From assembly GCF_014287275.1 (NCBI RefSeq), contig NZ_JACONZ010000005.1, positions 279,850 through 343,849 on the forward strand: a DNA stretch of 64,000 nt. Direction: 5' to 3'. The notes below the pieces were generated by a model. That model worked only from the letters and a program-made list of their open reading frames with translations, searched no databases and had not been told where the DNA came from. The DNA is from Anaerofilum hominis. GTDB taxonomy: Bacteria; Bacillota; Clostridia; Oscillospirales; Ruminococcaceae. Below, piece by piece: positions 26,758-35,401 of this stretch (positions are counted from its first letter, which is position 1; each line of letters starts with the position of its first letter). The position numbers and the translations under genes are program-made.

Positions 26758-28715
26758 GACGGCCCTCCCGGGCGCCGCGCAGCGGCCGCACGGCGTTTTT
26801 CATTGCGCAGCAGCACCCAGATCAAAGCGCCGGCGCCGGCGGCCAGGGTCGCCAGCAGCAGCCCCAGCCCGGCCAGCGCTGCGCTGCGCATCAGGTCCGC
26901 CCGCGGCGGGAGGGCCGGTGCGCCGGGCGCGGAGAGGGCGGGTGGCGCCGCCGGGCCGTCCTGCGCGGCGGGCAATTCCAGCTCCCACCCCACGCCGCGG
27001 TAAGCGCCGTCCGCATAGAGGGCTTCCAGAATGGGGCGGCGCAGGCCGTAGAAATCGTCTTTGTCCGCATCCTGGGCCAAAAAGGCGTCGTACCCCATCA
27101 GATAATCGTCGGCAAAGGCCTGCCAGGAGGGAAACGCGGCCTGCAGCTGCCGGGCTGCCTCGAAAGCCATCGCGACCGCCTGCTGCGGGGCCAGATATCC
27201 CGCGCAGCAGCCCCACTGGCACAGCTGTACCGCCCGGGCAAGATCCCAGGCCAAAAAGCTGTTCTGGTCCAGCGCGCTCCCCCATTTCAAGAGAAACCAG
27301 CCGGGAACGCCGTCCTCCTGGGCCGCAGAGCGGAATTTGCCCCGATGCCCCTCCGACAGCAGCCATTCATAGTTGCTGTAAACTTCCTCAGGGCTCCGCA
27401 CGTTCCAGCTCTGCTCCAGGATGGACTGCGCGTACAGGCTGTTGGCCGTGCCGCGGGCGAGCCCCGCCCAGCCGCTGAGCTGTTCCTCACAGAGCGCCGG
27501 CGCGTCGGCGGGGGAGAGCCCGGCCCCACGGGCGATCAGGTTCTGCAGGTTGATGCCGGCCCCGATGCCCTCGAGAAAGAGCAGCTGCTGCTCCGTGGGG
27601 GGCTGCTGGCCGAGATAGGGGCGCAGCACATAGACCTCCCCGCCGCCCGGCCCGCCGTCTTTTGGGGCTTTTTCGCCCTCCGGGGTCTGCTGGTCGGCCA
27701 GTGCGAAAGCCAGATAGTCCGCGTCGTAAAGGGTCACATAGAGCAGGCCGCCTTCCAGGAAAGGCGGGGCCGAGAGTTCCATCTTCTCGCCGTTCAAAAG
27801 GAGCTCTTTTTCGCTCGCTTTGATCTCGTCGCCGCACAGCAGCCAGCAGACGGCGCGCGCGGCGGCGGGGACGCTGTAATTGGTCCGCTCTTCGCCGCCG
27901 AAAAAGCGCAGATACTGCTCCAGGGCCACATAGGGGGGCCCGTCGTCAAAGACGATCTCCCCGCTCTCCCGGGGGTTGCCGTCCACCCAGTACCGGCCCC
28001 GGTCCGGATGCCCTGCGGCCGAAGCGCCGGTGTCGGCCAGCAGCTCGTCGATCTCCGCGGCATGGGCCTCGTAAAAGTCCGTAAAGGGGCGCGCCTCCGC
28101 CTCCCACTCCCAGCCCAGCATCTCGTTGATCAGGCCGCGGCCGTTTCCGTCCACCTGGCCCGAATAGGCGCAATAGGCGAGCAGAAAGTCAAAGTCCAGT
28201 TCCACCTGCGGCACCAGCGCCAGGTTGGCCGACCCGTACTGTGTCACGCAGCCCTGATACAAAAAGCCCGCGCGGCCCATGTGGTCTTTATAGGCGCTGT
28301 TGTTCGCCGCCGCCCCGTCCAGCCGGGCCAGCTGCCAGAGGCTGCGCGCCAGCCAGAGGGCGGGACCGTCCAGATAGGTTGATACGTCGTAGCTGGCCTC
28401 GTAGCGGGCGCTGATGGCGTCCTCAGCCGAAAGGCAGAGCAGGTCCGCCCGGGCGGCCAGCGCGTCAAAGGCGGCTGCCTCCTGCGGGTGCTGCCCGCGC
28501 CAGCCGTCGCCGGATGCGAGCTGTGCCATGGAGAAAAGGCCGGACCAGAGCGCCTGAAAGTCCGCCGCAAGGGGATCGGCGCTGGCGGCAGCCTCCATCG
28601 ACGAGAGCGCGTCCTCGGTCAGAGGGCCCTCCGCGGCGGCGGCAGGCAGGGCGCAGGTCAGGGCCGCAAACAGCAGCAGCGCGCAAAGCGCGCCGGAAAA
28701 TAAGCGCCTGGTCAT
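26754..28715 (-). CDS. Secreted, C-terminally anchored DUF1266 protein
   Basis: 653 residues. Signal peptide (about 1-28, ending PAAAAEG), helical N-terminal region, a middle segment resembling a copper amine oxidase N-terminal-like stalk (LNGEKMELSAPPFLEGGLLYV), the DUF1266 domain (WDLARAVQLCQWGCCAGYLA and SWQAFADDYLMGYD), then one membrane segment (LAGLGLLLATLAAGAGALIWVL) and a basic tail. GGAGG precedes ATG 28715. Function is unknown. Coupling to a cytoplasmic radical SAM gene is unusual for a surface protein. Confidence 0.78.
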   Translation of the reverse strand: MTRRLFSGALCALLLFAALTCALPAAAAEGPLTEDALSSMEAAASADPLAADFQALWSGLFSMAQLASGDGWRGQHPQEAAAFDALAARADLLCLSAEDAISARYEASYDVSTYLDGPALWLARSLWQLARLDGAAANNSAYKDHMGRAGFLYQGCVTQYGSANLALVPQVELDFDFLLAYCAYSGQVDGNGRGLINEMLGWEWEAEARPFTDFYEAHAAEIDELLADTGASAAGHPDRGRYWVDGNPRESGEIVFDDGPPYVALEQYLRFFGGEERTNYSVPAAARAVCWLLCGDEIKASEKELLLNGEKMELSAPPFLEGGLLYVTLYDADYLAFALADQQTPEGEKAPKDGGPGGGEVYVLRPYLGQQPPTEQQLLFLEGIGAGINLQNLIARGAGLSPADAPALCEEQLSGWAGLARGTANSLYAQSILEQSWNVRSPEEVYSNYEWLLSEGHRGKFRSAAQEDGVPGWFLLKWGSALDQNSFLAWDLARAVQLCQWGCCAGYLAPQQAVAMAFEAARQLQAAFPSWQAFADDYLMGYDAFLAQDADKDDFYGLRRPILEALYADGAYRGVGWELELPAAQDGPAAPPALSAPGAPALPPRADLMRSAALAGLGLLLATLAAGAGALIWVLLRNEKRRAAAARRPGGPS

Positions 28716-28937
28716 GGCGAAACCTCCTTTTTGGGCGGGTGCGGGCCCGCTGTTTTTTGCCGTGGGACGCCGCAGCGGATCGCCGCGCCTGCGCCGCACA
28801 GCCGCCGCGCTGCGAGAGCGCCGCGTCCGGCCCGCAAAGCGCCGGCAGGAAACGCGCCGGCTCCGGCCCGCAGCGCGCCTTTTTGCAGCGGGCGCTGCGG
28901 GACTGCACCGTGTTCCGCCCTTATGATAGCACAAAAC

Positions 28938-28968
28938 GAAAAAAAGCGGTATGCCGCAGGGGCATACC
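28938..28968 (-). terminator. Terminator of the metallo-hydrolase gene
   Basis: Minus strand: GGTATGCC, 5-base loop, GGCATACC, then T run. It lies in the 28716-29055 gap; a TATCAT box (28928-28923) just after it may be the -10 of the DUF1266 operon. Confidence 0.85.
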
Positions 28969-29055
28969 ACGCAGATCGTCCCGGCAGTGAGAAAAGGGGC
29001 GGAGCGCCCCGCCGCCACAGTACGGCTTGCCGCCGCGAAGCGTCCCCCGTCCGCC

Positions 29056-29646
29056 TTACAGGACAGCCGTCTCGCCCGGGCGCAGCACGGTCTTGCCGGG
29101 CGCGCAGAAGCGCGCCGCCATCGCCTCGTCGAACAGGGCACCGGGCTTCATGTGGATCGGCACCGTGCGCGCGGCGCCGATCAGCCGGGCCGCCTGCGAG
29201 GCCTCTTCCGGGTCCATGTTGTAGACCCCGTCGATGGGCAGCAGCGCCCAGTCCAGATGGCGGGCCGCAAGGTCCCTCATCTCCTCGGTGGTGGAGGTGT
29301 CCCCGGCGGCATAGACGGTCCGGCCGTCCACCGTGAGCAGAAAGCCCACGCAGCAGGCGGGGTCGTGGTTGGCGTTGGCGGCCCTGACCGCCTGCACCTG
29401 CACGCCGTGGCTGTCAAAGCTGTGATAGACGCCCCCGGCAAGCGCCTGCTGGAAAGTGATCACCTCGCAGCCCTGCCGCTGCGGCACCAGATCCACCCGG
29501 TTGTGGTCGTGGTGGTCGTGGGTGACCAGGATCAGGTCGGCGGGCCGGTCATAGCCGCCGCCCGCAAACGGATCGACGTAAATGGTGACGCCGTCCGCAG
29601 CCGTGATGCGAAAACTGCCGTGTCCCTGATAATAAAGTTCCGCCAT
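29056..29646 (-). CDS. Metallo-beta-lactamase-fold metal-dependent hydrolase (UPF0173-like)
   Basis: 196 residues. Metal site motif HDHHDHN near residue 43, further ligand regions NANHDP and GDTSTTEEM, and IHMKPG towards the C-terminus. It is compact and cytoplasmic, with no signal peptide, and resembles the UPF0173/UlaG-like group; substrate unknown. ATG 29646 follows GAGAGGAGCGCGACC. Own terminator downstream. Confidence 0.87.
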   Translation of the reverse strand: MAELYYQGHGSFRITAADGVTIYVDPFAGGGYDRPADLILVTHDHHDHNRVDLVPQRQGCEVITFQQALAGGVYHSFDSHGVQVQAVRAANANHDPACCVGFLLTVDGRTVYAAGDTSTTEEMRDLAARHLDWALLPIDGVYNMDPEEASQAARLIGAARTVPIHMKPGALFDEAMAARFCAPGKTVLRPGETAVL

Positions 29647-30148
29647 GGTCGCGCTCCTCTCTGAAAAAACAAAATGTGGGCCGCACTTTTTTTCATTATA
29701 ACGCCGCTGCGGAAAAAATGGCAACGGAAAAACAAAAGAAAGGCGAAAAGCGCTGAGCTACCTGCCCGCAGGGCCGGCCCGGAACAGTTCCCGGAGGCGG
29801 ACCGGGCCCGGCGGCACGCTGAGAGAAGCGCCCGCAGGACCCGGCCGGGCGGGGCGGGGGAGTCCGCGGCCCGGCGCGGCGGAGCGGGAAGGGCGGCGGG
29901 GACCGGCCCACCCGGCCCCGCGCGGGTCCCGTCCGCAGAAAAGTGCTGTCCCGCGGAGGGCTTTGTCAGGCCCGGGCAGTTCTTTGCCGCGCCGCGGCGG
30001 GATATGTGCGGGTTTTCTGATCCTGCTTTTTTGTTTTTGGGTTCCTGCCAGGGCGATGCAATATTTTACTCCCAATTCCCTTTTGTGTTCCCTTACCCTC
30101 AGCGTATTGCCCCTTATACACTGAGGGTAAGGAATTGCTGCTTCCGAT
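29647..30148. other. Intergenic region with composition change
   Basis: The left part is very GC-rich with no gene seen. From about 30050 the sequence turns AT-rich. A 12-bp perfect inverted repeat (CCTTACCCTCAG, 30091-30102 with 30121-30132) lies just past the stop of the next minus-strand gene, without a clear T run. Confidence 0.6.
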
Positions 30149-30787
30149 TTATCTGCTATGCTTCATTCGCCTTACAGCACGACCGATTGCGATTCCTGCG
30201 GCAGACATAACTGCACCACCTGCAAGCATTCCAAATCGAGGCATATTGAACTTATTGAACGCCGTCATGTTAGCCGCGTTGAAGGTTGCGTACTCTGCCA
30301 ACATATACATGATACCAAAGACAATGGACGATACCCATTTTTGATTGCCCCAGTAGTTATTTCTTCCAATCATCAAAGAGAAAGTGAAAGTCGAAACCGG
30401 GAGCAATACCCATAAGAACATCAAGCTATATCCCATTGCGTCAGAACCGCTTGTGAAGAACCAAAATACAATGATTGCAAAAGCCCAGATTGCAAGGTAG
30501 ACGGAAATGAATGTGATTTTTGCTTTACGGTCATTGCTCTTAACTGTGTTTGTGCTTTCTTCCAGATAGTCTAAGTAATTCAGCATAATCTTTTCCTCCT
30601 TTAGCAAGTGGTCAAGGCTGATGTGGTATAAGTCACTCATTTTCACCACGCTTATAATGTCCGGGTAGGTTTTTTCGTTTTCCCAGTTTGATATTGTCTG
30701 CCGGCTCACACCAAGGGCTTCTGCAACCTGCTCTTGTGTCAGGTTTGCATCAAGTCGTGCATTTTTAATTTTAGGACCAATATCCAT
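30149..30787 (-). CDS. XRE-family HTH protein with C-terminal membrane segments
   Basis: 212 residues. HTH at residues 2-65 (LTQEQVAEALGVSRQTISNWENEKTYPD), then a linker and about four hydrophobic segments (YLAIWAFAIIVFWFF, YSLMFLWVLLPVSTFTF, SSIVFGIMYML, GMLAGGAVMSAAGIAIG). Probably a membrane-tethered regulator. ATG 30787 follows AAAAGGTGGTG. The gene is clearly AT-richer than its neighbours and sits in a small AT-rich island (about 30.05-31.02 kb), suggesting acquisition by transfer. No partner gene is seen. Confidence 0.85.
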   Translation of the reverse strand: MDIGPKIKNARLDANLTQEQVAEALGVSRQTISNWENEKTYPDIISVVKMSDLYHISLDHLLKEEKIMLNYLDYLEESTNTVKSNDRKAKITFISVYLAIWAFAIIVFWFFTSGSDAMGYSLMFLWVLLPVSTFTFSLMIGRNNYWGNQKWVSSIVFGIMYMLAEYATFNAANMTAFNKFNMPRFGMLAGGAVMSAAGIAIGRAVRRMKHSR

Positions 30788-31150
30788 TAACCGCACCACC
30801 TTTTCTATTGAAATCATACCGCCAAAGAAACCTTTGGTCTATCAGATATATTTTACATCTTCTATACTCCACAGTTAAAATCCTTTTACATCATACAATA
30901 TTTCTCTGTTTTCACAAGGCAACGAGGATATCCACACTGTTATCCGCCGCTCATTGGTGGGAACACATAATCGAATTGGGGCATATTTCAAAACTGCATA
31001 AAAAATACTTATTTGTTGTGTGGAAAAGATGAAGCGCATCTTCGCGGGGCCAGCGACGGTTTTGACGCAGAGAAGATCGCCGGAAAGGTCGCGGAGGCCT
31101 TTCTCCCGCAGAAAGGCCAATAAAGCAAATAGAGACAAAAAGCACGGCAG

Positions 31151-31194
31151 AAAAAAAGAGACGACCCCGCACGCGGCGGGGCGTCTCTTTTTTT
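31151..31194 (-). terminator. Terminator downstream of purA
   Basis: AAGAGACG..CCCCGC stem and complement, with A and T runs on both sides (31151-31194). The rest of the 30788-31262 gap shows no convincing gene. Confidence 0.85.
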
Positions 31195-31262
31195 ATTTCT
31201 GCATCTGTTTCCCTGCAGCGCCCGCCTGGGGACGCCGGTCCCCGGGGCGCGCCGGGCGCTTT

Positions 31263-32543
31263 TTATTCCCGGACCAGATTCTGGTCCCGTCCCGGCCCCA
31301 CGCCGACCATGGTGATGCGGCAGCCGCACAGACGCTCCAGTTCGGCGATATAGCTCCTGCAGCTTGCGGGCAGCTCGTCAAAGTTCCTGCAGCCGGAGAT
31401 GTCCTCGGTAAAGCCGGGGATGGTTTCGTAGACGGGCTCGCAGTCGGCCAGCACCTCCAGGCACTCGGGGTACTCGCGCAGCAGAGTGCCGTCGGGCAGG
31501 CGGTAGGCGGTGCAGACTTTCAGATCGCCCACCCCCGCCAGCGTATCCAGCTTGTTGACGGCCAGCTGGGTCAACCCGTTTACCCGCACCGCATAGCGCA
31601 GGATCACGGCGTCAAACCAGCCGGTGCGGCGCGGCCGGCCGGTGACGGTGCCGTACTCGTGGCCTTTGTCCCGGATCAGCTGGCCCACGTCGTCGAACAG
31701 CTCGGTGGGAAAGGGCCCCTCGCCCACGCGGGTGGTATAGGCCTTTGCCACGCCGATGACCTCGTCGATCATCCGCGGGCCCACGCCGGCGCCGATGGCA
31801 AAGCCGCCCGCCACCGGGTGGCTGCTGGTGACAAACGGATAGGTGCCCATGTCCAGGTCCAGCAGGGTGCCCTGCGCGCCCTCGAAAAGGATCTTTTTGC
31901 CCTCGTTATAGCTGTTGTAGACCAGCAGAGAGACGTCCTCCACATGGTCGGCCAGCCGTTTGCCGTAGGCGACGTACTCGTCGATGATCTTGTCCAGGTC
32001 CATCGGCTCGGCGCCGTACAGCCGGGTGATCAGGCGGTTTTTCTCCTCGCCTGCAAACCGCGCTTTTTTGCGGAAGACCTCTTCGTGTACCAGATCCCAC
32101 ATGCGGATGCCGCTGCGCTCGGCCTTGTCCATATAGCAGGGGCCGATGCCGTTGCGGGTGGTGCCGATGCGGTGCTCTGCGTCCCGCGCATCTTCAGCCA
32201 GGCCGTCGATCAGCGGGTGCCAGGGCATGATGACATGGGCGCGCGGGTCGATCTTCAGATTTTTGCAGCTCACGCCGCGCGCCTCCAGCCCATCCATTTC
32301 GGCCAGCAGGCTGCCCGGGTTGACCACCACGCCGCTGCCCACCAGGCACAGCGTGTCGGGATAAAGGATGCCCGAGGGCACGGTGCGCAGCTTGTAGACC
32401 TCGCTGCCCTGTTCGACGGTGTGGCCGGCGTTATTGCCGCCCTGCGCGCGGACGACGACCTGCGCCTCCTGTGCCAGGATATCGATGATCTTGCCTTTGC
32501 CCTCGTCGCCCCACTGGACGCCTACAACAACCTTTGACGGCAT
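31263..32543 (-). CDS. purA: Adenylosuccinate synthase
   Basis: First step from IMP to AMP: GTP-dependent joining of aspartate. 426 residues, full length. Motifs: VVGVQWGDEGKGKI (P-loop-like, with the catalytic Asp), NNAGHTV, GTTRNGIGP, EGAQGTLLDLD and GTVTGRPRRTGWFD. ATG 32543 follows AGGGGGAAAACG. It has its own promoter and terminator, separate from the main purine operon at the left edge; its product is used by PurB encoded there. Confidence 0.97.
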   Translation of the reverse strand: MPSKVVVGVQWGDEGKGKIIDILAQEAQVVVRAQGGNNAGHTVEQGSEVYKLRTVPSGILYPDTLCLVGSGVVVNPGSLLAEMDGLEARGVSCKNLKIDPRAHVIMPWHPLIDGLAEDARDAEHRIGTTRNGIGPCYMDKAERSGIRMWDLVHEEVFRKKARFAGEEKNRLITRLYGAEPMDLDKIIDEYVAYGKRLADHVEDVSLLVYNSYNEGKKILFEGAQGTLLDLDMGTYPFVTSSHPVAGGFAIGAGVGPRMIDEVIGVAKAYTTRVGEGPFPTELFDDVGQLIRDKGHEYGTVTGRPRRTGWFDAVILRYAVRVNGLTQLAVNKLDTLAGVGDLKVCTAYRLPDGTLLREYPECLEVLADCEPVYETIPGFTEDISGCRNFDELPASCRSYIAELERLCGCRITMVGVGPGRDQNLVRE

Positions 32544-32640
32544 AATTCGTTTTCCCCCTATAGTTCTTGAAAGCGGCCGGACGCACCCGCCCGGCGGCCG
32601 GAATGAGCGCGGGCGCCCCGCGCCCGCACGAACACGTCCT

Positions 32641-32668
32641 ATTATACCAGACCCCACCCTGATTGCAA
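32641..32668 (-). promoter_or_regulatory. Promoter of purA
   Basis: Minus strand TTGCAA (32668-32663), 16 bp, TATAAT (32646-32641), with a leader of about 90 bases. Confidence 0.75.
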
Positions 32669-32816
32669 ACCGTCCGCGCCGTATTTTGAACAAAATTTCC
32701 CGGGAAAACCCGCCCGGGGACATAATTTTCCCACGCAGGGGAAATACTGGTTTTAAAGCGCGGCGCGGCGCGGCCCCGGCGCGCAAGTAAAACTTTACGG
32801 GGGGATCCGAAACTTT

Positions 32817-33269
32817 ATGAAGCTCTCCAAACAGGAATACGATCAGATGAACAAGCAGGCCAGCCCAAAATCAAAGCTGCTGCCCGACTGCCTGTGGGCC
32901 TTTTTCGTGGGCGGGGCCATCTGCCTGCTGGGCGAGGTGCTGCGCACCCTGTACGGCAGATGGGGCTTTGCGCTGACCGACGCGGCGGCCCTGACCAGCG
33001 CCACGCTGGTGGCGCTGTCGGCGGTGCTGACGGCGCTGGGCTGGTACCACAAGCTGGCCACCAAGGCGGGGGCGGGCACGCTGGTGCCGATCACCGGCTT
33101 TGCCAACGCCGTCGTCTCGCCCGCCATCGAGTTCCGGGTCGAGGGCCTGGTCACCGGCGTGGGCGCAAAGATGTTCGTCATCGCCGGGCCGGTCATCGTC
33201 TGGGGCATGATGGCAAGCGTGATCTGGGGCGTGATCTATTACTTCATCCGCCCCCTTATGGGAGGTTGA
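32817..33269 (+). CDS. spoVAC: Stage V sporulation protein AC
   Basis: Part of the inner-membrane channel that moves dipicolinic acid into the forespore and out at germination. 150 residues with several membrane segments and the family pattern KLLPDCLWAFFVGGAICLLGE near the N-terminus and VEGLVTGVGAKMF in the middle. ATG 32817 follows GGGGGGATCC. spoVAD starts 4 bases after the stop. Expression from a forespore sigma factor is expected from the family; I could not assign the promoter with confidence. Confidence 0.95.
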   Translation: MKLSKQEYDQMNKQASPKSKLLPDCLWAFFVGGAICLLGEVLRTLYGRWGFALTDAAALTSATLVALSAVLTALGWYHKLATKAGAGTLVPITGFANAVVSPAIEFRVEGLVTGVGAKMFVIAGPVIVWGMMASVIWGVIYYFIRPLMGG

Positions 33270-33273
33270 CGGG

Positions 33274-34287
33274 ATGCAGATGCAGAACAAAAAAGGCGAT
33301 ACGCTGTTTTTTAGAACGCCCCCATCGGTGCTGGGATATGCGGCGGTGGGCGGCAAAAAGGAATCGGAGGGGCCTTTGGCCGACGGTTTTGACGTGCTGG
33401 ACACCGACACCACCTTTGGGGAAAAGACCTGGGAGCAGTCGGAAAGCCGCATGCAGGCCATCTGCGCGGAGACAGCGCTGAAAAAGAGCGGCGTCACCCC
33501 CAAAGAGCTGGACTGCCTGTTTGCCGGAGACCTGGAAAACCAGTGCACGGCCAGCAACTATACGATGCGCGACCTGCCGGTGCCCTTTGTGGGCCTGTAC
33601 AACGCCTGCGCCACCATGGCGGAGGGGCTGGGCCTGGCGGCGGCCTTTATCGCCGGCGGCCTTGCCCAGCGCACCATGGCCCTGGCCTCCAGCCACTTCT
33701 GTGCGGCCGAGCGGCAGTACCGTTTCCCGCTGGAGTACGGCGGCAAACGCACTCCCACCAGCCAGTGGACGGCGACCGCCTCCGGCGGGGTGGTGCTGGG
33801 CAGCGTGGGCGGGCCCCCCTATGTCAAGGCGGTCACCTTTGGCCGGGTGATCGATTACGGCATCAAGGACATCAACAACATGGGGGCCGCCATGGCCCCG
33901 GCCGCGGCCCACACCCTGCTCACCTTTTTAAAGGACAGCGGCCGCCAGCCGGAGGAGTTCGACCGCATCTTCACCGGCGACCTGGGCGCTGTGGGCAGCA
34001 CCCTGCTGGAGGAGATCTGTGAAAAAGAGGGCGTCAAGCTCACCAACCACTCCGACTGCGGCCTGCTGCTCTACGACAGGGAACAGCAGCAGGTGGACGC
34101 GGGCGGCTCCGGGGTGGGCTGCAGCGCCTCGGTGCTCTGCAGCCATATCCTGCCCCAGCTCAAAAGCGGCAAGCTGCGCGAGGTGCTGTTTATCGCTACC
34201 GGCGCGCTGATGAGCCCCACCACCTTCATGCAGAAAGAGAGCATTCCCGGCATCGCCCATCTGGTGCTGCTGGGAAGCGGAAAATAA
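33274..34287 (+). CDS. spoVAD: Stage V sporulation protein AD
   Basis: Thiolase-fold protein that binds dipicolinic acid for the SpoVA channel. 337 residues, full length, starting with a typical SpoVAD N-terminus (TLFFRTPPSVLGYAAVGGKK). Motifs include CTASNYTMRD-like segment, ASSHFCAAERQYRFPLEYG and HSDCGLLLYD. RBS GGGAGG overlaps the end of spoVAC. A 178-base GC-rich spacer separates it from spoVAE. Confidence 0.96.
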   Translation: MQMQNKKGDTLFFRTPPSVLGYAAVGGKKESEGPLADGFDVLDTDTTFGEKTWEQSESRMQAICAETALKKSGVTPKELDCLFAGDLENQCTASNYTMRDLPVPFVGLYNACATMAEGLGLAAAFIAGGLAQRTMALASSHFCAAERQYRFPLEYGGKRTPTSQWTATASGGVVLGSVGGPPYVKAVTFGRVIDYGIKDINNMGAAMAPAAAHTLLTFLKDSGRQPEEFDRIFTGDLGAVGSTLLEEICEKEGVKLTNHSDCGLLLYDREQQQVDAGGSGVGCSASVLCSHILPQLKSGKLREVLFIATGALMSPTTFMQKESIPGIAHLVLLGSGK

Positions 34288-34465
34288 AACGACCGTGTTC
34301 ACCGCGGGGGGATGCCGGATGGAGAGGGACGCTTTTCCGCCGGACGGAAAACATCCCCTGCCGGCCCGGCGGCCGGCAGAGGATGCTCCGGTAAGGGAAA
34401 ACACCGCCCCGGCGCCGCCCGCAGGCTGTGAACGCAGGTTTTAAAGGAAAGGCGGAACCTGAATC

Positions 34466-34822
34466 ATGCATTTTCTCTGGGCATTTCTGGTCGGCGGCGC
34501 GCTGTGCGTTATCGGCCAGCTGTTGATCGATCTCACCGCGATGACCCCGGCGCGCATTTTGGTGCTGTACGTGGTGGCGGGCGTCGTGCTGTCGGCCCTG
34601 GGCTGGTATATGCCGCTGGCCGAGTTTGCGGGCGCGGGCGCCACCGTGCCGCTGCTGGGCTTTGGGCATCTGCTGGCGCAGGGCGTGGTGGACGCCGTGG
34701 AACGCCACGGCCTGCTGGGCGCGCTCACCGGCGGTTTTTCAGCCGCAGCCGGGGGCATTGCGGCCAGCCTGGTCTGCGGCGTCATCGCCTCGCTGCTGTC
34801 CAAAAGCAAGGACCAGAGCTGA
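34466..34822 (+). CDS. spoVAE: Stage V sporulation protein AE
   Basis: 118-residue membrane protein of the SpoVA channel: FLWAFLVGGALCVIGQLLID at the N-terminus and PLAEFAGAGATVPLLGFGH in the centre, matching SpoVAE. Preceded by AAGGAAAGGCGG. Only AC, AD and AE are present here, the minimal set common in Clostridia. It converges with rpsT over a shared terminator. Confidence 0.95.
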   Translation: MHFLWAFLVGGALCVIGQLLIDLTAMTPARILVLYVVAGVVLSALGWYMPLAEFAGAGATVPLLGFGHLLAQGVVDAVERHGLLGALTGGFSAAAGGIAASLVCGVIASLLSKSKDQS

Positions 34823-34910
34823 GGGCCGGCGCGGCGGGCGGCCGGATCGGCCCGCCGGGCAGAGGGGGATGGAGATGCGCCCGCCGCGCGGGCCGGCCCC
34901 GGCAGAGGAT

Positions 34911-34949
34911 AAAAAAAGAAAGGCCGCCGCGGTCGCGGCAGCCTTTCTG
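34911..34949 (-). terminator. Terminator of rpsT, shared with spoVAE
   Basis: Stem AGAAAGGC.CGCCGCG with complement; on the minus strand followed by TTTTTTT. Confidence 0.85.
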
Positions 34950-34959
34950 CTGGGTTTGC

Positions 34960-35214
34960 TTACGCTTTCTTTGCGCGCATGACACGGGAAACGCGGCGGG
35001 CGGCAGTGTTCTTGTGCAGAACGCCCTTGCCCGCGGCCTTGTCGATGGCGGCAACGGCGGCGACGACAGCCTTGTCAGCGTCGGCGGCGCCAGAGGAGAC
35101 GGCGGCCTCTGCCTTCTTGACAACTGTTTTCAGGTTGGTCTTGATGGCCTTGTTGTGGGAGGCCTCTTTGGCGGCCTGACGCACACGGTCTTTCTGGGAT
35201 TTAATGTTTGGCAT
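34960..35214 (-). CDS. rpsT: 30S ribosomal protein S20
   Basis: 84 residues, Lys/Ala-rich, starting MPNIKSQKDRVRQAAKEASH and ending in NTAARRVSRVMRAKKA, typical of S20, which binds 16S rRNA in the small subunit. ATG 35214 follows the ideal AAAGGAGGTGG site; a start further upstream would place the ribosome site inside the gene. It is placed between spoVA and gpr; the rpsT-gpr neighbourhood is common in Clostridia. Confidence 0.96.
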   Translation of the reverse strand: MPNIKSQKDRVRQAAKEASHNKAIKTNLKTVVKKAEAAVSSGAADADKAVVAAVAAIDKAAGKGVLHKNTAARRVSRVMRAKKA

Positions 35215-35248
35215 AATACCACCTCCTTTATTAACCATAACAGTGCTC

Positions 35249-35276
35249 TTTATATTATCATACTTTTCAGGTGCAA
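35249..35276 (-). promoter_or_regulatory. Promoter of rpsT
   Basis: Minus strand TTGCAC (35276-35271), 16 bp, TATAAA (35254-35249), about 30 bases before the start. Confidence 0.65.
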
Positions 35277-35401
35277 TACAAGGGCTTTTTAAAAAAAATC
35301 AAAATAAAATGCGGAAAAGGGCCGCAGGGGCGCCGTTTTTTGCCCTTTTCCGGCCGGGGGCGGCGCTGCGGGCGGCTTTTCTGCGAGAGGAAGATGTGAA
35401 T

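Noticed and set aside
31020-32537. Long plus-strand open frame opposite purA
   Set aside because: Antisense shadow of a well-conserved full-length gene in GC-rich DNA; no ribosome site or recognisable family.
32700-32816. Forespore sigma-factor promoter for spoVAC
   Set aside because: Some partial matches (ACATA, GGGGAAATA) but spacing does not fit well enough to claim.
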